Of a stretch of DNA of 64,000 bases, positions 22,122 through 29,001 are shown one piece after another. How positions within the stretch are numbered: position 1 is the stretch's first letter; each line of letters begins with the position of its first letter. The DNA is from Polyangiaceae bacterium (GTDB taxonomy: Bacteria; Myxococcota_A; Polyangia; Polyangiales; Polyangiaceae), in NCBI GenBank assembly GCA_020846005.1, contig JADLEQ010000022.1:1-64000 (forward strand), written 5' to 3'. Below the pieces are notes generated by a model, which was not told the origin of the DNA, made no database searches, and saw only the letters and a list, made by a program, of their open reading frames with translations. A program made the translations under genes and the position numbers.

Positions 22122-23300
22122 TCACGGGCGGCGGCGGTCGCGCTTGCGCTCGAGGCGGCGCCGGCGCCGCTCCTCGCGCTCGGGCGGCTCGCCCGTGCCG
22201 GCGGCGACCAACTCCAGCGCGCGGACGTGGTCGCGAACGTGGTGCTCGTACAGCTTGGCGAGCGCGAGGCGCACCGCGGGGTCGTCCACGTCCCGCGCCA
22301 GCGCCTCGAAATCCGCGAGCGCGCGCGCGCGGTCGCCCTGGGCCCGCAGCAGCTCGGCCCGGGCCCGCAGGCCCTCCGCGCCGGCGCCGCGCGAGACGGC
22401 CACGTCGGCCAGCTCGAGCGCGCGCTCGGGCGCGCCGGCGCGCGCCAACGTGCGCGCCATCCCAGCGAGATCCGCGGGACACAGGGCGGGGAGCGGCTCG
22501 CCGTAGAGGCCGACCAGCGCCACCATGCTGAGCACGTCGAGGAGGTTGTGCTCGACCACCGCCTCGAGGGCCGTCTCGTCGCCGGTGCGGAGGAAGTGCG
22601 CGTAGCGCGCCGCGATCTCGGAGCCGTCGACGTCGCCCACGCGCACGTGCCCGAGGACCTCGGCCTCCAGGTTCCCGAGCCGCCGCTGGCGGAGGCGCCG
22701 GCCGTGGAGGCGCCGCGCGACGTGCACGAGGTCGAGGTGTGGGCGCGCAGGCCCCGGCGGCAGGCGGTTCATCACGCGCCGCGCCTCGAGCAGGGGCAGA
22801 TCGAAGGATTTACCATTGAACGTGACGAAGAAGCCCGCCGCCTCCACGCGGCGCGCCAGGTGCGCGAGCAGCAGCGGTTCCTCCGCGGGCGACCGCAGCA
22901 GGAGCTGCTCCACCCAGACGTCCTCGCCTTCGAGCCAGGCGAGCCCGACGAGGAACGCGAGCGTCCCGGCTCCGCCGAGGCCCGTCGTCTCCGTGTCGAG
23001 GTAGAGCGCGCCGCCCGGCGCGCACGCGGCCAACGACGGATCGAGGGCGAGCAACGCGAGCGTCCCCGGCGCGGCGTCGCGCGCCGCCGAGAGCGGGATC
23101 CGACCGACGTGGTGCGACCGCGCGAGGCGCAGCCTGCGCACCCACAGCGCCCCGCCGGGCTGCTCCTCCGCGACGAACGGCAGGACGCTCGGCCCCGCGA
23201 GGAGCGCGGCGCCCGCGCCCGCCGCGCTCGCCGCGCCGGCTGGCTCGCCCGGCCTCGCCTCGGGCGCCCGGAGCCGCGCGAGCTTCGATCGGAGATCCAC
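22122..23300 (-). CDS. RNase H-like exonuclease with TPR region (YprB/MrfB type)
   Basis: A 392-residue protein. The N-terminal two thirds show a DEDD-like exonuclease set: YLDTETTGLGG, FVTFNGKSFDLPLLEARR, HLDLVHVARRLHG and VEHNLLDVLSMVAL, as in the YprB RNase H-like family. The C-terminal 120 residues are helical TPR-like repeats (ARAGAPERALELADVAVSRG, AQGDRARALADFEALA) ending in a basic tail. Bacillus subtilis YprB (MrfB) has the same exonuclease-TPR layout and works with the helicase MrfA in repair of mitomycin C damage. A MrfA-like helicase is encoded 6 kb away at 29002. The gene ends 4 bp from the convergent GMC gene. Confidence 0.88.
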   Translation of the reverse strand: MDLRSKLARLRAPEARPGEPAGAASAAGAGAALLAGPSVLPFVAEEQPGGALWVRRLRLARSHHVGRIPLSAARDAAPGTLALLALDPSLAACAPGGALYLDTETTGLGGAGTLAFLVGLAWLEGEDVWVEQLLLRSPAEEPLLLAHLARRVEAAGFFVTFNGKSFDLPLLEARRVMNRLPPGPARPHLDLVHVARRLHGRRLRQRRLGNLEAEVLGHVRVGDVDGSEIAARYAHFLRTGDETALEAVVEHNLLDVLSMVALVGLYGEPLPALCPADLAGMARTLARAGAPERALELADVAVSRGAGAEGLRARAELLRAQGDRARALADFEALARDVDDPAVRLALAKLYEHHVRDHVRALELVAAGTGEPPEREERRRRRLERKRDRRRP

Positions 23301-23374
23301 CGCGGCCGACGCCTAGCACGCCGGCGACCGCCGCGCGCGCGGGCCGCGATGCCGCGCGCCGGTGCGCCCGCCCG

Positions 23375-24526
23375 TCACTCGAGGCTGAGCACCGCGACGT
23401 CGCCGGACGCGCTCGCCGCGACGACGCTCGCCCCGCCGTCGGTCACGATCGGCGAGAGCAGCGGCGCCCGGCCGATGCGCGCGGCGCGCCGCGGGCCGCC
23501 CGCCGCCGCGGAGACGAGCGCGAGCTCGCCCGACTCGAGCGGCACGAGCGCGCCGCCAGCGACACCGACCGGCGACGCGCTCGCCGCCGTGGCGAGCGGC
23601 ACCCTCGCGCGCTCCGCCCCGAGCGCGTCCAGCTGCACCAGCGATCCATCGCGGAGCGCAGCGACCCAGCCCTCGCCCGCGGGCCCCGCGTACAGCACGC
23701 CCCGGAGCGTGAACCGCTCGCGGAGCGATCCGTCGACGACCACCAGATCGTCGTCCAGCACCACCGCGATCGAGCCCCCGGAGCCCACCGCCGGATCCTG
23801 CCGAAACCGACCCCCGAGGCGCTCCTCGTGGCGCTCCGCGCCCTCGAGCGCGTGGAGCGTCCCTTCGGCGTCGCCGACGACGACGCGATCTGGCCCGACC
23901 ACGATCGGGCGCGTCGCCAGGCGCTCCGCCACCCGCCGACGCCACACGAGCGTGCCCCCGGCGACCGAGTAGAGCGCGCCGTCCACCCCAGCGACCACGA
24001 GCCTCCCGCCCGACAGCAGCGCCGCTCCGAGCGCCCCCGTCGCGATCGAGCGACGCCAGAGCTCCGTACCGTCGACGCGCAGCGCCTGGACGTGGCCGCC
24101 CGCCGTGGTGACATACGCCGTCCCGTCGCGCGCGACGGCGAGCGCCCCGACGACGGGCCCCTCCGCCCAGAACGACCACAGGAACCTGCCGCTGCGCGAG
24201 TACGAGGAGACGCAGCCGTCGAGCCCCGCCACCAGCAGGCGACCGTCGGGCGCGATCGCGGGCAGCGCCACGACCCGAGCGCCAGCGTGCGCGCGGAGCG
24301 CCGGGCGCCACTCCCTCCCCTCCCCTCCGGACGCGCCCCTCGCCCGCCCCTCGGCGGTCGTCGCGGCCCCATCGGCGGGCAGCGCGCCCCCGCGCAAGCC
24401 GCCCGGGCCACCGACCTCCCCGGCCCGCGGAGGCGGCGCGCCCCCCGCACAGGCCGACCCGAAGGCGGCCGCGGCCACGAGGAGGAGCGGAGCTCGAGCA
24501 GGGCGGAGCACGGCGGTGCACGGCAC
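23375..24526 (-). CDS. Beta-propeller (PQQ-like repeat) lipoprotein
   Basis: A 383-residue predicted lipoprotein with lipobox GSAC (Cys26) after a 25-residue signal peptide and a Gly/Ala/Pro linker. The rest consists of about seven repeated blades of the PQQ-like/WD type (AIAPDGRLLVAGLDGCVSSY, VARDGTAYVTTAGGHVQAL, GVDGALYSVAGGTLVWRRRV, GDAEGTLHALEG). The layout resembles BamB, the accessory lipoprotein of the outer-membrane assembly complex, but the gene is not beside bam or der genes. Identification as a periplasmic beta-propeller is secure; BamB identity is not. Confidence 0.85.
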   Translation of the reverse strand: MPCTAVLRPARAPLLLVAAAAFGSACAGGAPPPRAGEVGGPGGLRGGALPADGAATTAEGRARGASGGEGREWRPALRAHAGARVVALPAIAPDGRLLVAGLDGCVSSYSRSGRFLWSFWAEGPVVGALAVARDGTAYVTTAGGHVQALRVDGTELWRRSIATGALGAALLSGGRLVVAGVDGALYSVAGGTLVWRRRVAERLATRPIVVGPDRVVVGDAEGTLHALEGAERHEERLGGRFRQDPAVGSGGSIAVVLDDDLVVVDGSLRERFTLRGVLYAGPAGEGWVAALRDGSLVQLDALGAERARVPLATAASASPVGVAGGALVPLESGELALVSAAAGGPRRAARIGRAPLLSPIVTDGGASVVAASASGDVAVLSLE

Positions 24527-24605
24527 CGTACCACTCGCCGCGCGCGCGGCGACCTCGCGCCGGGCGGTGCGGGAGGGCGGCGCGTGTGCTTACTCTCGCG
24601 GGCGC

Positions 24606-25232
24606 ATGCTGGTCTTCGGCCTCACGGGCGGCATCGGCTCCGGCAAGAGCACGGTGGCGGCCCGCTTCCGCGAGCGCGGCCTGCCCGTGGTCGACGCCGA
24701 TCAGGTGGCGCGCGACGCGGTCGCGCCGGGCTCGGACGGGCTCGCGGAGCTCGTGGCCGCGTTCGGCCCGGGCGTGCTCGATCCCGACGGCGCGCTCGAT
24801 CGGAAGCGCCTCGCCGCCGTGGTGTTCGCGGATGCGGCGGAGCGCAAGCGCCTCGAGGCGATCGTGCACCCGCGGGTGCGCGCGCTCACGATCGCGCGGT
24901 TCGCGGCGCTCGCGGGCGCGGGCGAGCCGCTCGCGTGCAACGAGGTGCCCCTGCTGGTCGAGAGCGGGCTGGCCGCCGCGCTCCGGCCGCTGGTCGTCGT
25001 GAGCGTGCCGGAGGCCGTCCAGCTCGAGCGCACCGTGGCGCGCGACGGCTGCACCGCGGACGAGGCCCGGGCGCGCGTACGGGCGCAGCTCCCGCTCGCC
25101 GACAAGGTCGCGCTCGCCGACCACGTGATCGACAACTCGGGCGATCGGGCGGCGACGTGCCGGCGAGCCGACGAGGTGCTGGACACCATCTGCACGCACG
25201 CCGGGGTAGATCCGGCCCGGTATCCGCGCTGA
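24606..25232 (+). CDS. coaE: Dephospho-CoA kinase
   Basis: A 208-residue kinase that phosphorylates the 3'-OH of dephospho-CoA in the last step of coenzyme A synthesis. It starts MLVFGLTGGIGSGKSTVAARF with the P-loop at residues 8-16. VVDADQVARD and the CoaE-specific ACNEVPLLVESGL follow, then DHVIDNSGD near the C-terminus. The length is normal. The divergent lipoprotein gene starts 79 bp away, so the promoters of both must lie in that gap. Confidence 0.97.
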   Translation: MLVFGLTGGIGSGKSTVAARFRERGLPVVDADQVARDAVAPGSDGLAELVAAFGPGVLDPDGALDRKRLAAVVFADAAERKRLEAIVHPRVRALTIARFAALAGAGEPLACNEVPLLVESGLAAALRPLVVVSVPEAVQLERTVARDGCTADEARARVRAQLPLADKVALADHVIDNSGDRAATCRRADEVLDTICTHAGVDPARYPR

Positions 25233-25239
25233 GCCGACC

Positions 25240-26109
25240 TCAAGCGCCGCGCGCGCCGGCCAGCGCTCGCGCGCGCGCCGCGAGCAGCGTGTTCTCCAGC
25301 AACATCGCGATGGTCATCGGCCCCACCCCGCCGGGGACGGGCGTGAGCGCACCCGCGATCGGCTCGACGTCTGCGAAATCCACGTCGCCGCACAGCCTGC
25401 CGGACTCGTCGCGGTTCATCCCCACGTCGAGGACGATCGCCCCGGGCTTCACCCAGTCGCGCCCGATCATCCGCGCGCGGCCGACCGCCGCGACGAGCAC
25501 GTCCGCCTCGCGGCACACGGCGGGCAGCTCGCGCGTGCGGGAGTGGGCGATCGTCACCGTGGCGTGCGCGCCGAGCAGGAGCGCCGCCATGGGCTTGCCG
25601 ACGATGTTGCTCCGCCCGACGACCACCGCGCGGGCTCCCGCGAGCGACGCCCCGGCCTCGGCGAGGAGGCGCATGCACCCCCGCGGGGTGCACGGGACGA
25701 GCCCGCTCCGCCCTGACCAGAGCAGCCCGACGCTCTCCGCGTGGAATCCGTCCACGTCCTTGGCTGGGAGGATCGCGTCGAGCACCGCGAGCGAGTCGAT
25801 CCCGGGCGGGAGCGGGAGCTGGACGAGGATGCCGTCCACCGCAGCGTCAGCGTTGAGCTGGGCCACGAGACCGAGGAGCGCGGCCTGGCTCACGTCCGCC
25901 GACAGGCGGTGGACCCTGCCCGCGATGCCGACCTCGAGCGCGGCCTTCTCCTTGTTCCGCACGTACACCTGCGACGCCGGATCCTCGCCGGCGAGGACCA
26001 CGTCCAGCCCGGGCCGCCGCCCGTGCGCGGTGACGAACGCGTCCACGCCGCGCGCGACCTCGCGTCGCACCTCTGCTGCGACCGCTTTGCCATCCAGGAG
26101 CCGTGCCAT
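25240..26109 (-). CDS. folD: Methylenetetrahydrofolate dehydrogenase/cyclohydrolase
   Basis: A 289-residue bifunctional enzyme of one-carbon metabolism that interconverts methylene-, methenyl- and formyl-tetrahydrofolate. It shows the family signatures [15 protein letters not shown] with the catalytic Tyr/Lys pair, [35 protein letters not shown] (NADP-binding Rossmann) and [19 protein letters not shown]. Length and order are normal. It converges with coaE, 7 bp between stops. Confidence 0.98.
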   Translation of the reverse strand: MARLLDGKAVAAEVRREVARGVDAFVTAHGRRPGLDVVLAGEDPASQVYVRNKEKAALEVGIAGRVHRLSADVSQAALLGLVAQLNADAAVDGILVQLPLPPGIDSLAVLDAILPAKDVDGFHAESVGLLWSGRSGLVPCTPRGCMRLLAEAGASLAGARAVVVGRSNIVGKPMAALLLGAHATVTIAHSRTRELPAVCREADVLVAAVGRARMIGRDWVKPGAIVLDVGMNRDESGRLCGDVDFADVEPIAGALTPVPGGVGPMTIAMLLENTLLAARARALAGARGA

Positions 26110-26148
26110 GCGCGCTCGCCTACTACGAGCCGCGCGCGCGCTCCAGGC

Positions 26149-26985
26149 TCACTCGACCGCGACGCCCGCCACCGTCACGCCGCCCGCCGCGACGCGCAGC
26201 GCGGCCGTGTACTCGGCGCCGCTCGGACCCTCGACGGCGATCTCGCGCAGCGAGCCCGAGGACGCCGGCACGTTCAAGACCAGAACCCACCCGGTCGAGT
26301 CCGTCTCGTCGGCGATCCCGGACCACGTGCCCGCGTCGGCGTAGAGCAGTGCATCCCCTCCGTGGCGGACGACCCGCGCACCCGCCGCGGGCAGGCCCTG
26401 GGCCAGGCTCACGACCTGCAGCATCACGACGGCGCCGGAGCTGCTCCGCGCCGCCGTCACCTGCCCGAGCGCGAGGAGGGTGTCGATCAGGCTCAGGCGG
26501 ACGACCAGCGGCTCGACGGGCGCCTCGTCCGCGGTGTCGACCAGCGTGAGCGTCGTGAGCCAGTCGGTGGCGCCGGGCTCGGCCTCCACCGTCGCCCACG
26601 CGGCGGGCGATGCGAGCGCGCCGGCGACCTCGAACACGCCATCCGTCGTCTCGTCCGTGACCGTACCGCCGGTGACGCCGTCGAACCCCACCGTGAGCCG
26701 GACGCCCGCCGCAGGCGCGGTCTGCGCGAGGCCCACGTCGAGGAACGTCCCGACGGTGCCTCGCAGCGTGACCGCCTCGGCGTCGGGCGCCGCGTCGGCG
26801 ACCGAGTCGGCGCCGGCATCAGTCGTGCCACCGCCATGGGGCGGCGACACCGCGCAGCCAGCGTCGGTGCACGTCCCCACGCGCGGCGGGCGCGCAGGAT
26901 CCTCGGACACACACGCCGCGAGGCCCGCGACCCCCGCGACCCCCGCGACCCCCGCGACGACCAGCAGACCGACCCGGGCGTTCAC
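26149..26985 (-). CDS. Lipoprotein with repeat-encoded signal peptide
   Basis: A 278-residue predicted lipoprotein starting at GTG 26985. The hydrophobic core of the signal peptide is GVAGVAGVAG followed by lipobox LAAC (Cys25). A Cys-containing linker CTDAGCAVSPPHGGG and an Asp/Ala-rich stretch follow. The folded part is strand-rich with Gly/Thr/Val, containing TAPAAGVRLTVGFDGVTGGT and AAGARVVRHGG, consistent with a carboxypeptidase-regulatory-like or Ig-like beta domain. Function is unknown. It follows lgt by 11 bp on the same strand, so it may be the last gene of the lspA-lgt operon. Confidence 0.78.
   Translation of the reverse strand: MNARVGLLVVAGVAGVAGVAGLAACVSEDPARPPRVGTCTDAGCAVSPPHGGGTTDAGADSVADAAPDAEAVTLRGTVGTFLDVGLAQTAPAAGVRLTVGFDGVTGGTVTDETTDGVFEVAGALASPAAWATVEAEPGATDWLTTLTLVDTADEAPVEPLVVRLSLIDTLLALGQVTAARSSSGAVVMLQVVSLAQGLPAAGARVVRHGGDALLYADAGTWSGIADETDSTGWVLVLNVPASSGSLREIAVEGPSGAEYTAALRVAAGGVTVAGVAVE
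26923..26958. repeat. Four tandem 9-bp units inside a signal-peptide coding region
   Basis: On the minus strand GTCGCGGGG is repeated four times, the last ending in C, encoding Val-Ala-Gly units of the signal-peptide hydrophobic core. Gain or loss of a unit would keep the frame and change core length by three residues. Confidence 0.92.
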
Positions 26986-26996
26986 GCCTCGGGACT

Positions 26997-27974
26997 CTAG
27001 CCCACCGGGGCGGCCTCTGCGACCGCCGTGGCGCGCCGGCGGTGGACCCACGCGGCGCCGGCGATGAGCACCAGCCCGACGAGCTGCGAGGTGCTCAGCC
27101 CCAGCCAGCCACCGCGATCGTCGCTCCGGAGCCACTCGAGCGCGAACCGGAGCACGGCGTACGCCGTCACGAACGCCACGAACACGTGGCCGTCGTAGCG
27201 CTTCCTGCCGTGGAGGTGGAGCAGCAGGAAGGCGGCGATGCCGAGGCACCCCCACGCCTCGTAGAGCTGCGTGGGGTGCACCTCGAGCGAGGGCATCGCG
27301 GGCGTCTCGAGGAGCCCGGCCTTGAACTGCGAGTCGCTCGCCGGGCTGTACGGAGGGAACGCCAGCGCCCAGCTCTGGGCCGTCGGCGTGCCGAAACAGC
27401 AGCCAGCGAGCAAGCACCCCATCCTCCCGAAGACCAGCCCCACCGCGACCACGATGCCCGCCATGTCGGCGGCGCGCCAGAACGGGAAGCGATCGCGGCG
27501 CAGCAGGTACCACGCGGCCGGGATCGCCCCGAGGAGGCCGCCGTAGTAGGTGAACCCTCCGTTCCAGATCTCGGCCCACGCCCAGCAGTTCGCGCGGAGC
27601 GGCCGGCACACGCCGGCTGTCGCGTCCCAGGTCCCGAGCGGCTCGGCGGGCGCCGAGAAGAGCCCGAGGAACCCCTCGGAGCCCGAGCTGCGGACGCACT
27701 CGGCCTCGGTGATCCGCCAGCCCACCTGCGCAGGATCCGTGCAGAGGTGCACGTAGTCCCAGAAGTAGCCGTCAGCGAGGACGTGCAGCACCCGGGAGCC
27801 GGCCACCCCGGCGAGCAGCATCCCGAGGCCGAGATCGACGATCACGTCGGGGTCGTGACCGAGCCGCCTGGCCCACAGCGCGCCCATCGCCGTGGCGAAG
27901 ACGAAGCCGGTCACGAGCAGGACGAAATAGCTGGGGAAGCCGACCTCGAGGAGCGTGAAGAGGCGACCCTGCAT
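26997..27974 (-). CDS. lgt: Prolipoprotein diacylglyceryl transferase
   Basis: A 325-residue polytopic inner-membrane enzyme that transfers diacylglycerol from phosphatidylglycerol to the lipobox Cys of preprolipoproteins. About seven membrane segments are visible, the first at VLLVTGFVFATAMGALWA. Family motifs are present: GGFTYYGGLLGAIPAAWYL, LVFGRMGCLLAGCCFGTP in place of the usual GRxGNFxNxE region, LEVHPTQLYEA and the C-terminal FALEWLRSDDRG. The GCLLAGCC variant marks a branch of the family different from the E. coli type, so activity is likely but not certain. It lies 20 bp downstream of lspA, forming a lipoprotein-maturation operon. The N-terminal third carries an extra loop with paired Cys (LCTDPAQ, ECVRSS, VCRPLRANC). 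Confidence 0.9.
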   Translation of the reverse strand: MQGRLFTLLEVGFPSYFVLLVTGFVFATAMGALWARRLGHDPDVIVDLGLGMLLAGVAGSRVLHVLADGYFWDYVHLCTDPAQVGWRITEAECVRSSGSEGFLGLFSAPAEPLGTWDATAGVCRPLRANCWAWAEIWNGGFTYYGGLLGAIPAAWYLLRRDRFPFWRAADMAGIVVAVGLVFGRMGCLLAGCCFGTPTAQSWALAFPPYSPASDSQFKAGLLETPAMPSLEVHPTQLYEAWGCLGIAAFLLLHLHGRKRYDGHVFVAFVTAYAVLRFALEWLRSDDRGGWLGLSTSQLVGLVLIAGAAWVHRRRATAVAEAAPVG

Positions 27975-27994
27975 CGCGACGCCCCGCGCCCGCC

Positions 27995-28882
27995 TCAGCC
28001 CGCGGCGGGGGGAGCGCCCGCGCCGTCGCCCGCCGGCTCCGGGGACCCAGGTACCCGGGGAGGGGCATCCGCCGCGGCGCCGCGCCGGGAGGTCACCATG
28101 TCGACCGCCATCAGCCCCACGCCGACGCAGATGGCGATGTCCGCGACGTTGAACGTCGGCCAGTGATCCGTGAGCCCCCACGATCGGTAGAACCGCGCGA
28201 CGAAGGCGTTCATCGCGCCGACCCAGTCCGCCCGGTAGTCGATGAAGTCGACGACGCTCGAGCGCGTGATGCGGTCGGAGAGGTTGCCGAGCGCGCCGCC
28301 TAGCACGAGCGGGAGTCCCCACTTGAGGGCGCGTTGCGTCGGCGCGAGCTTCCCGTACAGTGAGAAGATGAAGCCGATCGCGAGCACGCTCACGGCGAGG
28401 AAGAACGGCTTGCGCACGTTCTCGCTCGCGTTCTGCAGGAGGCCCCACGCGCCTCCCTTGTTGTAGGCGAGCGTCAGGAACAAGTGCTCCTCGACGAGCA
28501 CCAGGGACGGCTCGAAGTACGCGCGCTTCGACAGCACGACCTCTGCCCAGGCCTTGCTCGCGATGTCGACGAGGAGCGAGACCGCCGCCACGACGCCGAA
28601 GAAGAGGTAGGACGGCCGCGCCCGGAGCGAGGCCAGATCGACCTCGGCGTCGTCCGTCGCCCGCGGAGCCTCGGGCGCCGCACCCCCGGCCGCACCCCCC
28701 GCGGAGGGCTCGGGATCGCCGGAGCCGGCCACGACCGACCCGCCCAGGGGAGCGGCGCCCCGGGGGCCCGGCGCGCCGCCCTCGGCGACCGCGCCGGCCG
28801 CCAAGGAGCCCTCGGCCGCGAGGCCCGGCGGCGACTCGCTCGGGGAGGCCGGCGGGGCGTCGGGAGGGGGCGTGTCACTCAT
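27995..28882 (-). CDS. lspA: Signal peptidase II with long N-terminal extension
   Basis: A 295-residue protein containing a complete lipoprotein signal peptidase: a first membrane helix (YLFFGVVAAVSLLVDIASKA), LAYNKGGAWGLL, LVLGGALGNLSDRITR with the first catalytic Asp, and WPTFNVADIAICVGVG with the second. Known LspA proteins are about 160-170 residues. Here about 90 extra residues rich in Ala/Gly/Pro/Ser/Glu precede the first helix, and an Ala/Pro-rich tail follows the last. The extension would lie in the cytoplasm. ATG 28882 is preceded by GGAG-like sequence (CTCCTCCC on the + strand), supporting the long form. Confidence 0.92.
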   Translation of the reverse strand: MSDTPPPDAPPASPSESPPGLAAEGSLAAGAVAEGGAPGPRGAAPLGGSVVAGSGDPEPSAGGAAGGAAPEAPRATDDAEVDLASLRARPSYLFFGVVAAVSLLVDIASKAWAEVVLSKRAYFEPSLVLVEEHLFLTLAYNKGGAWGLLQNASENVRKPFFLAVSVLAIGFIFSLYGKLAPTQRALKWGLPLVLGGALGNLSDRITRSSVVDFIDYRADWVGAMNAFVARFYRSWGLTDHWPTFNVADIAICVGVGLMAVDMVTSRRGAAADAPPRVPGSPEPAGDGAGAPPAAG

Positions 28883-29001
28883 CGGGAGGAGGCTCGGGAG
28901 GCCGGGGCGTCCTACGACGAAACCCTCATCGCGGCCAGCCTGGCCGCGGCGCGCGCGGGAGGCCCCCTGGACGACACCGCACATCCGTTTAGTATTCGCT
29001 C

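Noticed and set aside
23375-24526. Assignment of the propeller lipoprotein as BamB
   Set aside because: The fold fits, but there is no der/engA or other bam gene nearby, and PQQ-like propellers are widespread in myxobacterial lipoproteins.
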